Part shown: in pieces, positions 25,979-34,865 of the stretch
Numbering within the stretch: the first letter of the stretch is position 1
Layout: each line of letters begins with the position of its first letter
Origin: Saccharofermentans sp.
Lineage (GTDB): Bacteria > Bacillota > Clostridia > Saccharofermentanales > Saccharofermentanaceae
Reading direction: 5' to 3'
Assembly (NCBI GenBank): GCA_024403675.1
Contig: JAKSRH010000010.1
Span: forward strand, 1 to 63,963
Length of the DNA: 63,963 bases
Translations under genes and position numbers: made by a program
Notes under the pieces: generated by a model
The model's input: only the letters and a program-made list of their open reading frames with translations
What the model was told of the DNA's origin: nothing
Database searches by the model: none

Positions 25979-27736
25979 TTATATCTCGTTTCGCATGGCT
26001 GCTTCTTCTGCCAAAGCTCTATCACGATTTTGATCACTTAAGATATTAATCATCCACATAGAGTCATCAGCATTAATCATACCATCGTCATTTACATCAA
26101 CAACAGTATGTCCGTAGAACGCATCAACCTCTTCCAACAACGCAGCATCATTAGCCCATCTCAAGGTAATAATTGGAGATAAGTAACACATATCATTCCA
26201 ATCAAGTACTCCATCAACGTTTACATCACCTAGGAGGTCACCTTCCATCCTATCTCTAGTACCCATGTGCTCGATACCAGGGAGATGAGTAGGATATCTC
26301 ATAGGTGGAGGAGTTGGAGTAGATGGTGTTGTTGGTACTTGAGTTGTTGGTACTTGAGGTGTTGGTGTTACAGAAACTGTAGGCACTGATGTAGGTGTAT
26401 CCTGCACTACTGGCTGCTCTGTAGCTGAAGTCGAAGTATCACCCGTTTCTGTATCATTTGTATTAGGTTCATTTATAGCAATATCATCAGAAACTGCTAT
26501 CAAAAAAGTTTCGCCTTCATATTCCACTTCAACTTGTGATTCTTGAGGAGCTCCTGGTGCTCTTTGCTGATAATACTTCATTTTTGCTTTCATTATTTTT
26601 ATGCTATACGCTATTGGAAAACAAAATACAACTTCGTCATTTTGATTTATACCTAGATGTGGAAACACTCTCTTTAAGTAGTCAGAAGTTCCATTAAGTG
26701 CAGGAGTGTCAGGCGCATCAAAAGTATATACTACAACTATATGAATATCTCTGTAATTAAAAGTATATTCAACTTGAGCATCATAATGATAGTATTGTAA
26801 ATGATTATTTCTAACAAAAGCTTCTGCTTCATCCACACTGTTAAATGCCCTTTCTTCGGCATAGTTAGGTCTGCAAAATCCCTTAATAAAGCAATACTTT
26901 ACCTGGTCTTTAGAGTACTCATTAACAGTTCTAATTTCGCTTCTAAAATTATTTCCAGCGTCATTATAATCAAGTGCGGCATTACAATAGTATTTATCAT
27001 CATAGTATTTACTATCACCATCAGTAATAATAGCACCTTCATCTACAGTATAAAGGCCTTTATAATCTATATAGTTTCCAAAAACATCATTATTTGCACG
27101 AGGTCTCCAATATATAGTGTTACCCTCAATTGTACAAATTCTACCTGTTATTATATCAACAGAAGAAACTATTCCAATATGATCAAAGGAATCACTTGTA
27201 TCTATAGCGGGATTAACAGCCAACTGATCATTCTCATCGAGAGCAATATCTCCTCTTTCATCTGAAATAAAATAATTATCCCAGTTCTCATCATAAACCA
27301 CTAAATCTCCCACCATCGGGAAAAAAATCGTATCATCTGAATTTAAATAAGTAATTCTCGAACCATTAGTTTCACAATTAACTCTGTAATATCTTCCACA
27401 ATCATTATATGCTCTTACAATATCATCAACACTTCGATTAGGATTATATGAACCACGCTCGTCTACTCCCATACAATAAGTAACAAACTCAGCACACCAT
27501 CCACAGTTATCTCCAAACCCAAGAGTAAGATTTCCATCAAGCTCTCTAAAATCATATCCACTAATACCAATATAACTTCTAGCAATACTAAGATACTCAC
27601 GTATTGAAAGTTCAAGATTCACTGGTACAGTATTACTATCTGCTTGACAATCTCTTTTAAATAAAGCTAAATGTGAAAAAATTACAGAAACAAGAACAAG
27701 GCTCGTTAAAGCCTTTCTACCAAATGAAGATTTCAT
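25979..27736 (-). CDS. Secreted CHAP-domain protein with C-terminal dockerin
   Basis: A 585-residue secreted protein. The signal peptide is LTSLVLVSVIFSHLALFKRD, ending near QADS. Residues about 45-240 resemble a CHAP/NlpC-type Cys amidase: FGDNCGWCAEFVTYCMG holds the catalytic Cys, DHIGIVSSVD the His and CTIEGNT the polar third residue. A middle domain follows (about 290-400), then a Pro/Thr linker (TPTPQVPTTQVPTTPSTPTP). The end is a type I dockerin with two calcium loops, GDVNVDGVLDWNDM and DVNDDGMINADDS. Dockerins dock proteins to cohesins, usually in cellulosomes. No cohesin is in the window. Its own consensus promoter precedes it. Peptidoglycan hydrolysis is inferred. Confidence 0.83.
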   Translation of the reverse strand: MKSSFGRKALTSLVLVSVIFSHLALFKRDCQADSNTVPVNLELSIREYLSIARSYIGISGYDFRELDGNLTLGFGDNCGWCAEFVTYCMGVDERGSYNPNRSVDDIVRAYNDCGRYYRVNCETNGSRITYLNSDDTIFFPMVGDLVVYDENWDNYFISDERGDIALDENDQLAVNPAIDTSDSFDHIGIVSSVDIITGRICTIEGNTIYWRPRANNDVFGNYIDYKGLYTVDEGAIITDGDSKYYDDKYYCNAALDYNDAGNNFRSEIRTVNEYSKDQVKYCFIKGFCRPNYAEERAFNSVDEAEAFVRNNHLQYYHYDAQVEYTFNYRDIHIVVVYTFDAPDTPALNGTSDYLKRVFPHLGINQNDEVVFCFPIAYSIKIMKAKMKYYQQRAPGAPQESQVEVEYEGETFLIAVSDDIAINEPNTNDTETGDTSTSATEQPVVQDTPTSVPTVSVTPTPQVPTTQVPTTPSTPTPPPMRYPTHLPGIEHMGTRDRMEGDLLGDVNVDGVLDWNDMCYLSPIITLRWANDAALLEEVDAFYGHTVVDVNDDGMINADDSMWMINILSDQNRDRALAEEAAMRNEI

Positions 27737-27770
27737 AACAACTTCTCCTTATATCTATTCCCCCACAGCA

Positions 27771-27799
27771 ATCATACCCTCACGAGATATTTCAGTCAA
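27771..27799 (-). promoter_or_regulatory. Promoter of the CHAP-dockerin gene
   Basis: On the minus strand TTGACT (27799-27794) and TATGAT (27776-27771) are exactly 17 bases apart, 35 bases upstream of the start codon. Confidence 0.8.
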
Positions 27800-27830
27800 C
27801 TTTTCTTTATTTATTTCAAAAATGCAAAAA

Positions 27831-27860
27831 ACGGGCCTTCACCTAATCGTGAAGACCCGT
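27831..27860 (-). terminator. Terminator of the AspT-like carrier gene
   Basis: On the minus strand ACGGGTCTTCAC pairs with GTGAAGGCCCGT (one G-T pair), loop GATTAG, then TTTTTGC. It is 26 bases after the stop codon. Confidence 0.92.
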
Positions 27861-27885
27861 TAGAAATATATCTTAACTTTTGCTA

Positions 27886-29154
27886 TTAGAGCATGCAGAG
27901 GAACTGTGTAAGAAGTACGATTGTTACAAGTGCGATTGGATATGTAGCAGCATAAGCGGAAGCTACATCAGATGTACCTGCAACCTTGATAAGAGCACCA
28001 AGAGCAGGAGTAGATGTCATACCACCTGTAAGAGAACCGAGGTTGTTGAGCATGCTGAGCTTTACAACGAACTTAGCAAAAAGGAAACCACAGATAAGTG
28101 GTACGAGTGTCATTACTGCACCCCATACGAAGAGCATAGCACCCTGTGCCTTAAGTGTATCTACGAAAGCAGCACCACCGTCAACACCAGCACCGATAAG
28201 GAACATGATGAGACCGAGCTCCTGGAGAAGTCCGAGAACATCAGAAGGAACCTTGAGGCTGAGCTTGCCGATACGGCCAAAGTGACCAACGATGAGACCC
28301 ATAATAAGAGCACCACCTGTAGCACCAAGGCTGAAGGAAGCTGTCTTTCCGAGAGGGATTGTAATACCACCAAGGATGAGACCGAATACTACTGTGATAG
28401 CAAGAGGAGCAAGACCCCACTTCTCAATCTCAATCAAACCGGAATCCTTCTTAGCATCCTTAGAAGCGTCTGTAGATACGAGGAGAGCTCTCTCCTTAGC
28501 CATATCACACTTCAAGAACTTAGGCATAAGCTGTACGAAAAGAACTACACCAATAACGCCGAATGGATAAGCTACTGCGTGACCTACAGCGATCTCGCTA
28601 TATACTGGAGAATCAGCAAGCGCTGCCTGTGCAGCTGCGAATGCTGGAGTAGATGTAAGAGCACCAGAAAGAAGGCCTGTACCCATAGCGGATGTCATAC
28701 CAGTAAACTTAATGATGAGTGCTGTAACACCACAACCAGAAAGGATAATGATAAGACCAAGAACGATATAAGACTTGAAGTTCTTCTTAAGGTTACTGAA
28801 GAATGTAGGACCAGCAATAAGACCAACTGCAGCAACGAAGAAAACAAGACCCAAATTCTGAATAAGTTTGAAGTAAGCATCAACGCTAGCGAGCTTCTCT
28901 GCCCATCCAGCAATAGCACCTTCATGACCTTCATAACCAATTGTTACACCCTTGAAGTGACCTGCGAAAAGTGCAACGATAAAGATTGCAGCAGAACCAA
29001 GAGTAACACCCTTAATGTTAATCTTACCTACGAGGTAACCCAACAAAATGATTGCGAATACAAAGAACAGTACAAGTGTTACACCACTAAGACCGAAAAT
29101 CTTTGTTTCAGCAGCTTTAATGACGAAGCTAAGCTTATCAAATAAAATGCTCAT
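27886..29154 (-). CDS. Aspartate-alanine exchanger (AspT/YidE)-like carrier
   Basis: A 422-residue carrier with an internal duplication. The repeated pore motifs are LLSGALTSTPAFAAAQAAL and GSLTGGMTSTPALGALIKVA, characteristic of the AspT/YidE/YbjL duplication family. About ten membrane segments are expected. Classical AspT is about 540 residues with two TrkA-C regulatory domains between the halves; here the middle is only a short charged loop (STDASKDAKKDSGLIEIEKW), so those domains are absent. AspT exchanges aspartate for alanine; the substrate here is not shown by sequence. It has its own promoter and terminator. Confidence 0.82.
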   Translation of the reverse strand: MSILFDKLSFVIKAAETKIFGLSGVTLVLFFVFAIILLGYLVGKINIKGVTLGSAAIFIVALFAGHFKGVTIGYEGHEGAIAGWAEKLASVDAYFKLIQNLGLVFFVAAVGLIAGPTFFSNLKKNFKSYIVLGLIIILSGCGVTALIIKFTGMTSAMGTGLLSGALTSTPAFAAAQAALADSPVYSEIAVGHAVAYPFGVIGVVLFVQLMPKFLKCDMAKERALLVSTDASKDAKKDSGLIEIEKWGLAPLAITVVFGLILGGITIPLGKTASFSLGATGGALIMGLIVGHFGRIGKLSLKVPSDVLGLLQELGLIMFLIGAGVDGGAAFVDTLKAQGAMLFVWGAVMTLVPLICGFLFAKFVVKLSMLNNLGSLTGGMTSTPALGALIKVAGTSDVASAYAATYPIALVTIVLLTQFLCML

Positions 29155-29202
29155 AACAACTCCTCTTTTTTTACTTTCAAAAGTATTTTTTTAACCTTAA
29201 AT

Positions 29203-29231
29203 TTTATAATCTTTTGATGGTACTTTGTCAA
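29203..29231 (-). promoter_or_regulatory. Promoter of the AspT-like carrier gene
   Basis: On the minus strand consensus TTGACA (29231-29226) and TATAAA (29208-29203) are 17 bases apart. Confidence 0.85.
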
Positions 29232-29300
29232 TTAGTGCAAGTGTTGTGAAAAACATCTAAAAATAGCTTGAAATCAAGGCTCTTGTTGCCATATTAACAA

Positions 29301-29331
29301 AAGCCACCCACTTCATTTAGAAGCAGGTGGC
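29301..29331 (-). terminator. Terminator of hydC-hydB-hydA
   Basis: On the minus strand GCCACC and GGTGGC form the base of a hairpin, with GAAG/CTTC above a 2-base internal loop, followed by TTTTGTT. It lies 31 bases after the hydA stop. Confidence 0.8.
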
Positions 29332-29361
29332 ATTATTAGTTACTTTACTTCAAAAACGCTA

Positions 29362-31065
29362 TTACTTCTGGTAATGAACGTGAAGCATTTCGTGAGTTCT
29401 ATCCTTAAGGATACCGTTATAAAGCTCACGGATAAGTGGGTTATCCTGAGATCTCTTGATAGACATAGAACGGTCAGACTCATAAAGACTCTTACCTCTT
29501 TCCATACGATCTACACGGCTAAGGTATGGCTGACCAGCACCGCTGATACATCCACCAGGACATGCCATTACCTCGACGATATCGTAAGATACCTCTCCAC
29601 TCTTAATCTTCTCGAGGAGCTTATCTGCGTTAGCAAGACCACTTACAACAGCAATCTTAACTTCGCGCTCACCCTTCATTACGGATGCTTCCTTAACGCC
29701 CTCCATACCACGAACACCTACATAAGCAAGTGCATTCATAGTAGCACGAGAGTTATCGTCAGAAATCTTTCTAAGAACTGCCTCAGTAACACCACCTGTA
29801 ACACCGAAGATTACACCAGCACCAGACATTGTTCCGAAAGGCATATCAACAGACTCTGCGTGAAGCGCATCAAAGAGAATACCACTTTCGCGAATCATCT
29901 TAATAAGTTCCTGAGTAGTAATAACGATATCTGTATCAGGAAGTCCCTCTGTCTTAAGCTCATCTCTCTGAGCCTCAAACTTCTTAGCTGTACATGGCAT
30001 GATACCAACATGGTAAAGCTTCTTACCTTCTGCTACGCCATTTTCCTTCTGATATGTCTTGATGAGCTTAGCAAACATACTCATTGGAGACTTACAAGAA
30101 GAAACATTAGGAAGGAACTCAGGATACTTCTTCTCTACAAACTGAACCCATGCAGGGCAACAGGATGTAAAGAGTGGAAGCTTCTCATTCTTCTCAATTC
30201 TTTCAAGAAGCTCATTGGACTCCTCAATAACTGTAAGGTCAGCACCTGTACATGTGTCATATACCTCATCGAAGCCCATTCTGTGAAGAGCTGCGATAAT
30301 CTGACCCATGGAGTTGTCTCCTTCCTTAACACCAAGAGCACGACCAATAGCAACACGAACCGCTGGAGCAATCTGACATGTTACATAAGTATCCTTGTCA
30401 TCCAATGCTTCCCATACAGTCTGTCTATTGTCACGAACCACAAGAGCACCTGTAGGACAAGCAGCAGCGCACTGACCACAACCTACACAAGGAGAGTCAA
30501 TGAGTGGCTCATTAAAGGAAGTTGCAATTGTACACTTAGAACCACGGAATGCGAAATCAATAGCACCAACAGACTGAATCTCGTTACACTCACGAACGCA
30601 GTCACCGCAGAGGATACACTTTGATGGATCCTTTACGATACATGGTGAAGAATCATCAACCTTGAGGTCCTCTTCTGTCTTTGTAGACTCAAATCTTACT
30701 GTTGTGATATTGAACTTAATAGCGAGAGCCTGTAAGTGACAAGTACCGTTATTAGAACATGTTGTACAATCACGGCAGTGCTCAGAAAGGAGAAGCTCAA
30801 GAATGTTTCTTCTATACTTTCTAAGTCTCTCGGAATTAGTCTTAATAACCATTCCTGGATATGGGAGTGTGGAACAAGAAGCCATAAGACGACCTCTCTC
30901 ATCCTCTACCATACACATACGGCAAGCACCGTAAATAGAAAGGTCAGAGTGATAGCAGAATGTTGGCATCTCGATACCACTCTTACGAATTACTTCGATG
31001 AGATTTCTTTCTGTTCCATCAAGAGCAACAGGCATTCCATCGATAATCATATAATCGCTTGTCAT
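29362..31065 (-). CDS. hydA: [FeFe] hydrogenase catalytic subunit
   Basis: The H2-forming subunit of a multimeric, probably electron-bifurcating hydrogenase, 567 residues. The N-terminus has a [2Fe-2S] domain (CYHSDLSIYGACRMC), then a His-Cys3 cluster (HCRDCTTCSNNGTC) and two [4Fe-4S] sets (CILCGDCVREC, CVGCGQCAAACP). The H-cluster motifs are complete: TSCCPAW, MPCTAKK and MACPGGCISGAGQP. A short C-terminal small-subunit-like tail ends in HYQK. The first ATG (31071) is one base after AAGGAGG and too close; the ATG at 31065 has good spacing. It is last in hydC-hydB-hydA. Confidence 0.95.
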   Translation of the reverse strand: MTSDYMIIDGMPVALDGTERNLIEVIRKSGIEMPTFCYHSDLSIYGACRMCMVEDERGRLMASCSTLPYPGMVIKTNSERLRKYRRNILELLLSEHCRDCTTCSNNGTCHLQALAIKFNITTVRFESTKTEEDLKVDDSSPCIVKDPSKCILCGDCVRECNEIQSVGAIDFAFRGSKCTIATSFNEPLIDSPCVGCGQCAAACPTGALVVRDNRQTVWEALDDKDTYVTCQIAPAVRVAIGRALGVKEGDNSMGQIIAALHRMGFDEVYDTCTGADLTVIEESNELLERIEKNEKLPLFTSCCPAWVQFVEKKYPEFLPNVSSCKSPMSMFAKLIKTYQKENGVAEGKKLYHVGIMPCTAKKFEAQRDELKTEGLPDTDIVITTQELIKMIRESGILFDALHAESVDMPFGTMSGAGVIFGVTGGVTEAVLRKISDDNSRATMNALAYVGVRGMEGVKEASVMKGEREVKIAVVSGLANADKLLEKIKSGEVSYDIVEVMACPGGCISGAGQPYLSRVDRMERGKSLYESDRSMSIKRSQDNPLIRELYNGILKDRTHEMLHVHYQK

Positions 31066-31067
31066 TG

Positions 31068-32948
31068 TCATACCTCCTTGATTGCCTTGAATGGGCAGTT
31101 AGAAACGCAGGCACCGCACTTAATGCACTTATCCTGGTTGATTGTATATGGACTCTTAATAACACCCTCGATAGCACCAACTGGGCAGTTACGTGCACAC
31201 TTAGAGCAACCCTTACAAAGGTCTGCGTCGATAACATAGCTTACAAGCTTCTTACACTGACCAGCAGGACACTTCTTATCGTAGATGTGTGCTTCGTACT
31301 CACTACGGAAATTAGCGATAGTAGAAATAACTGGAGAAGGTGCAGACTTTCCAAGACCACAAAGAGCAGTATGGGAAATAGTATCTGCGAGTTCCTCGAG
31401 AAGTTCGATATCACCATCACGGCCGTTACCAGCTACGATACGCTCCAAAACCTCAAGCATTCTCTTAGTACCCTCACGGCAAGGTACGCACTTACCACAT
31501 GACTCATTCTGAGTGAAGTTCATGAAGAAACGTGCAACCTCTACCATACAAGTCTTGTCGTCCATAACAACAAGTCCACCAGAACCGATCATAGCTCCTA
31601 CCTTCTGGAGAGAGTCAAAATCGAGTGGAATATCAAGATCCTTCTCTGTGAGACATCCACCGGAAGGTCCACCAATCTGAACCGCCTTAAACTTACCGTC
31701 ACCTCTCATGCCACCTCCGACATCAAAGATAACATCACGGAGAGTTGTTCCCATTGGAACCTCAATAAGACCTGTATTGTTGATATTACCTGTAAGGGCA
31801 AAAGCCTTTGTTCCAGGGCTATTTTCTGGACCGATTCCACGATACCAGTCAGCACCATTATTGATAACCATAGGTACGTTAGCATAAGTCTCAACGTTAT
31901 TAAGGTTAGTTGGCTTCTCAAAAAGACCATGTTCAACAGTTCTAGGAGGCTTAACACGAGGCATACCTCTCTTACCCTCGATAGACTGTGTAAGAGCAGA
32001 ACCCTCACCACAAACGAAAGCACCAGCACCACGGTTAATATGGATGTGGAATGCCTTGCCTGTACCAAGGATATCGTCTCCAAGGATACCAAGCTCCTCA
32101 GCCTGAGCAATAGCAATCTTAAGTCTTTCTACTGCGAGTGGGTACTCAGCACGAACGTAGATATAACCCTCAGAGCTACCAATAGCGATACCAGCGATAA
32201 TCATACCCTCGAGAAGTCTATTAGGATCACCCTCCATGATGGAACGGTCCATAAATGCACCTGGGTCACCCTCATCACCATTACATACGATATACTTCTC
32301 AGGGTCCTTCTGACGCTGACAACTCTTCCACTTCTTACCCATTGGGAATCCTCCGCCGCCACGGCCACGGAGATTAGAAGCAATAACCTCATCGATAATC
32401 TCATCAGGAGTCATCTCAAAAAGGCACTTCTCCAAAGCTGTATATCCATCAATGGCGATATACTCCTTAATAGATGTAGCATTGATATAACCACAGTGCT
32501 CGAGAACGAGTCTTGTCTGCTTCTTATAGAAAGGAATTTCTTCCTGCTTAGCATAAACAGTACCATTCTGCTTATATGCGAGCTCTTCAAGGCACTCACC
32601 ATTCTTGATAGTCTTCTCTACGATATCTTCGCAGTTATCAAGCTTAACCTTTGTATAAAGCCATCCCTGTGGCTCAATTCTAACAAGAGGTCCCATTTCA
32701 CAGAAACCGTGACATCCACTTGTCTTGATACCAACTACGTCACCGTGTGGCTCATCAGCAAGCTCTACCTCTACTGGGATATTCTGTGCATCAAGAAGTT
32801 CCTTGAGCTTCTCTCTAATCTGGAGTGCACCACCAGCTACGCAGCCTGTACCACCACAGATGAGAATCTTTTTATTTTCGTACTTAAGCGCCTCTGCACA
32901 ACTCTTACGGAAAGCAATAAGCTCTTCTCTACTTGTTAACTTAGCCAT
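31068..32948 (-). CDS. hydB: Hydrogenase NuoF-like subunit HydB
   Basis: The NAD(H)-binding flavin subunit, 626 residues. Residues 25-110 are a thioredoxin-like [2Fe-2S] domain (ILICGGTGCVAGG, TSGCHGFCEMGPLV). The NuoF core has the NADH site LRGRGGGGFPMGKKWKSC, the FMN site CNGDEGDPGAFMDRS and the cluster ligands ESCGKCVPCREG. The C-terminus adds two [4Fe-4S] sets (CKGCSKCARNCP, CIKCGACVSNCP), typical of bifurcating HydB/HndC. The better start is the ATG at 32948, overlapping the end of hydC by eight bases. Confidence 0.95.
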   Translation of the reverse strand: MAKLTSREELIAFRKSCAEALKYENKKILICGGTGCVAGGALQIREKLKELLDAQNIPVEVELADEPHGDVVGIKTSGCHGFCEMGPLVRIEPQGWLYTKVKLDNCEDIVEKTIKNGECLEELAYKQNGTVYAKQEEIPFYKKQTRLVLEHCGYINATSIKEYIAIDGYTALEKCLFEMTPDEIIDEVIASNLRGRGGGGFPMGKKWKSCQRQKDPEKYIVCNGDEGDPGAFMDRSIMEGDPNRLLEGMIIAGIAIGSSEGYIYVRAEYPLAVERLKIAIAQAEELGILGDDILGTGKAFHIHINRGAGAFVCGEGSALTQSIEGKRGMPRVKPPRTVEHGLFEKPTNLNNVETYANVPMVINNGADWYRGIGPENSPGTKAFALTGNINNTGLIEVPMGTTLRDVIFDVGGGMRGDGKFKAVQIGGPSGGCLTEKDLDIPLDFDSLQKVGAMIGSGGLVVMDDKTCMVEVARFFMNFTQNESCGKCVPCREGTKRMLEVLERIVAGNGRDGDIELLEELADTISHTALCGLGKSAPSPVISTIANFRSEYEAHIYDKKCPAGQCKKLVSYVIDADLCKGCSKCARNCPVGAIEGVIKSPYTINQDKCIKCGACVSNCPFKAIKEV

Positions 32949-33426
32949 TTGCAAGTTCCTCCTTAAGATCCTTAAGAAGTGCCTCTACCTTTTCAGTAGT
33001 CATAGCAGGATAAACCTTACCGTTAACTGTCATAACAGGTGCGAGACCGCAAGCTCCAAGACAAGATACTGTCTCTACTGTGAAATTAAGGTCATCAGTA
33101 GTGTGCTTTGTCTCAGAAAGATTAAGCGCCTCTCTAAGAGTATCAAGAAGTGGCTGTGAACCTCTTACATGACATGCAGTACCATCACATACACGAATGA
33201 TGTACTTACCCTTTGGCTCCAAAGAGAAATTCTCATAGAAAGTAGCAACTCCATAAATTCTTGCCTCACCGAACTTCATCTTGTCAGCAAGATAAGGAAA
33301 AATTTCCTTTGGCAAATAGTTATATCGCTCCTGGATATCCTGAAGAATAGCAATAATAGCACCGTGATCTGTGCCATGAGCTGCCAGAATATCGTCTATA
33401 GGACGAAAATCAAAATTCTCGTTCAT
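32941..33426 (-). CDS. hydC: Hydrogenase NuoE-like subunit HydC
   Basis: A 161-residue [2Fe-2S] subunit that passes electrons to HydB. GAIIAILQDIQERYNYLP is the NuoE helical part. The cluster ligands are in VCDGTACHVRGSQPLL and SCLGACGLAPVMTVNGKVYP. It is first in the operon; GGAGGAGCTC precedes the ATG. A TATACT element about 30 bases upstream may be its promoter -10, without a clear -35. Confidence 0.95.
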   Translation of the reverse strand: MNENFDFRPIDDILAAHGTDHGAIIAILQDIQERYNYLPKEIFPYLADKMKFGEARIYGVATFYENFSLEPKGKYIIRVCDGTACHVRGSQPLLDTLREALNLSETKHTTDDLNFTVETVSCLGACGLAPVMTVNGKVYPAMTTEKVEALLKDLKEELANG

Positions 33427-33495
33427 GAGCTCCTCCTAATAAGTATAATAATCTAGCATGTATTTTCTCATATCTTAAGAAATTTCTCACTACAA

Positions 33496-33525
33496 AAAAC
33501 GGCCTTTTGGATAAAAAGCCGTTTT
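33496..33525 (-). terminator. Terminator of the GH5 gene
   Basis: On the minus strand AAAACGGCTTTTT pairs with AAAAGGCCGTTTT, followed by TTG; it is 31 bases after the GH5 stop. Confidence 0.88.
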
Positions 33526-33555
33526 GCTAAAAGTTAAATTGTCTTTTTTAAACTA

Positions 33556-34596
33556 TCATAAAAACTTTACTAATTCTTCGATTACATCTTTGTGGTCTTC
33601 ACCCTCGATTCCGAAGTTCATTTTCTTATATGACCAATAAGAACGAGCGATACTATACTTCTCAAATACAGAATTAATATCCTTAAGCCAATTAATTTTA
33701 GATGACAAGTCAGCAAGCTCGATAACACCATACTCACCTACATATACTGGAATATTTCTTGCCTGACATGTTGTAAGTGCTGGCTTAAAAAACTCTTCAA
33801 ACATTGAAGGACCAATCTCAGTGATATTTTCATTATAAAAAGCCTGAGCAAAAATCTTAAGACCTTCATTCTCCTGTGTAATTCTTCTATATTCCTCAAG
33901 TGTATCTGGATAAGCAACTCTCAGATTTCTAGGCATGGCGTCAACCCAGCCACATCCCTGGTGAGTAAAAATAAACGGATCATAGCAATGAAATGTATAT
34001 GCTACTTTCTTGTCTTCAATGATTGGCAAGAGAGGAATTGTATTTACAGAGTTGTAATCAGTACCACCAAAGATAATCCATGTATCCGGTGCATGCTTTC
34101 TAATTAAGCTTATGGCATTAAGTGCAATACCATTCCACTCCTTATAGATATTACGAGATACAACTTCATTAAGAAGCTCGAAAGCAACCATGTCACTGTG
34201 CTGTGCATATCTCTTAGCAATTGTTTCCCAAAGCTTATAAAAACGCTCCTGAAGCTCTTCTGTCTTAAAGAACTTCTCCTTATCGTCCTTATCCATTGGA
34301 TTAAATGTATAGCCATAAGTCCTATGTAAGTCGATAATCATCTTAAGCCCAGCCTTCTCGCACCAAGCAATACAGCTATCGAGATATTCATATCCATCTT
34401 CTCTTATAGAACCATCTTCAAATTCAAGTACCTCATAATCAACAGGAACTCTGACATGATCTAACCCCCAAGACGCGATCTTCTCGATGTCTTTTCTAGA
34501 GATAAATGTATCAAAATGATGCTTATCAAACTTCTCGTACTGAGAAATCCACCCACCAATATTTATACCCTTTTTAAAACCATCTAATGATCTCAT
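33556..34596 (-). CDS. Glycoside hydrolase family 5, cytoplasmic
   Basis: A 346-residue retaining beta-glycosidase (GH5 TIM barrel). FKKGINIGGWIS is the N-terminal family block and HVRVPVDYE has the conserved Arg. AFELLNEVV gives the acid/base Glu144, the HCYDPF block follows, and VYVGEYGV gives the nucleophile Glu288. There is no signal peptide, carbohydrate-binding module or dockerin, so it should act inside the cell on imported beta-glucan or mannan oligosaccharides. Substrate cannot be fixed from sequence. CAGGAGGTGCACT precedes the ATG; the gene is monocistronic. Confidence 0.92.
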   Translation of the reverse strand: MRSLDGFKKGINIGGWISQYEKFDKHHFDTFISRKDIEKIASWGLDHVRVPVDYEVLEFEDGSIREDGYEYLDSCIAWCEKAGLKMIIDLHRTYGYTFNPMDKDDKEKFFKTEELQERFYKLWETIAKRYAQHSDMVAFELLNEVVSRNIYKEWNGIALNAISLIRKHAPDTWIIFGGTDYNSVNTIPLLPIIEDKKVAYTFHCYDPFIFTHQGCGWVDAMPRNLRVAYPDTLEEYRRITQENEGLKIFAQAFYNENITEIGPSMFEEFFKPALTTCQARNIPVYVGEYGVIELADLSSKINWLKDINSVFEKYSIARSYWSYKKMNFGIEGEDHKDVIEELVKFL

Positions 34597-34696
34597 AGTG
34601 CACCTCCTGATTAATTGAACCGCATTTTATCAATACATATACATGGCTAATATCATTTTAATGCTGTTTTTTACGTTTTCTTTATCGTCAAAAGGC

Positions 34697-34728
34697 ACAA
34701 AAAAAGACTCTGACTTAGTCAGAGTCTT
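34697..34728 (-). terminator. Terminator of tRNA-Gln
   Basis: On the minus strand AAGACTCTGAC pairs perfectly with GTCAGAGTCTT around TAA, then seven T. Confidence 0.95.
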
Positions 34729-34729
34729 A

Positions 34730-34803
34730 TGGCAGCCGAAGAAGGATTCGAACCCTCACAGACGGTACCAGAAACCGGAGTGCTACCTTTACACAATTCG
34801 GCT
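34730..34803 (-). tRNA. tRNA-Gln (anticodon CUG)
   Basis: The 74-base minus-strand cloverleaf includes an encoded CCA. The acceptor AGCCGAA pairs with TTCGGCT, discriminator G. The D-arm is GTGT/GCAC, with a G-T pair. The anticodon loop TTCTGGT has CTG at 34-36. The T-loop is TTCGAAT. The first anticodon-stem pair (27-43) is a C-T mismatch and the variable region has only four bases. Promoter and terminator are both consensus, so it is expressed. Confidence 0.9.
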
Positions 34804-34828
34804 ATGTCAAATTTCTTCGACGGCAATG

Positions 34829-34857
34829 AGTATAACAAAGGTGGTTTGGAAAATCAA
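34829..34857 (-). promoter_or_regulatory. Promoter of tRNA-Gln
   Basis: On the minus strand TTGATT (34857-34852) and TATACT (34834-34829) are 17 bases apart, 26 bases before the tRNA. Confidence 0.85.
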
Positions 34858-34865
34858 CACCTATT

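Noticed and set aside
34620..34696. GH5 promoter with TTGACG as -35
   Set aside because: The nearest -10-like hexamer is 25 bases away, too far for sigma-A; no better pair is seen.
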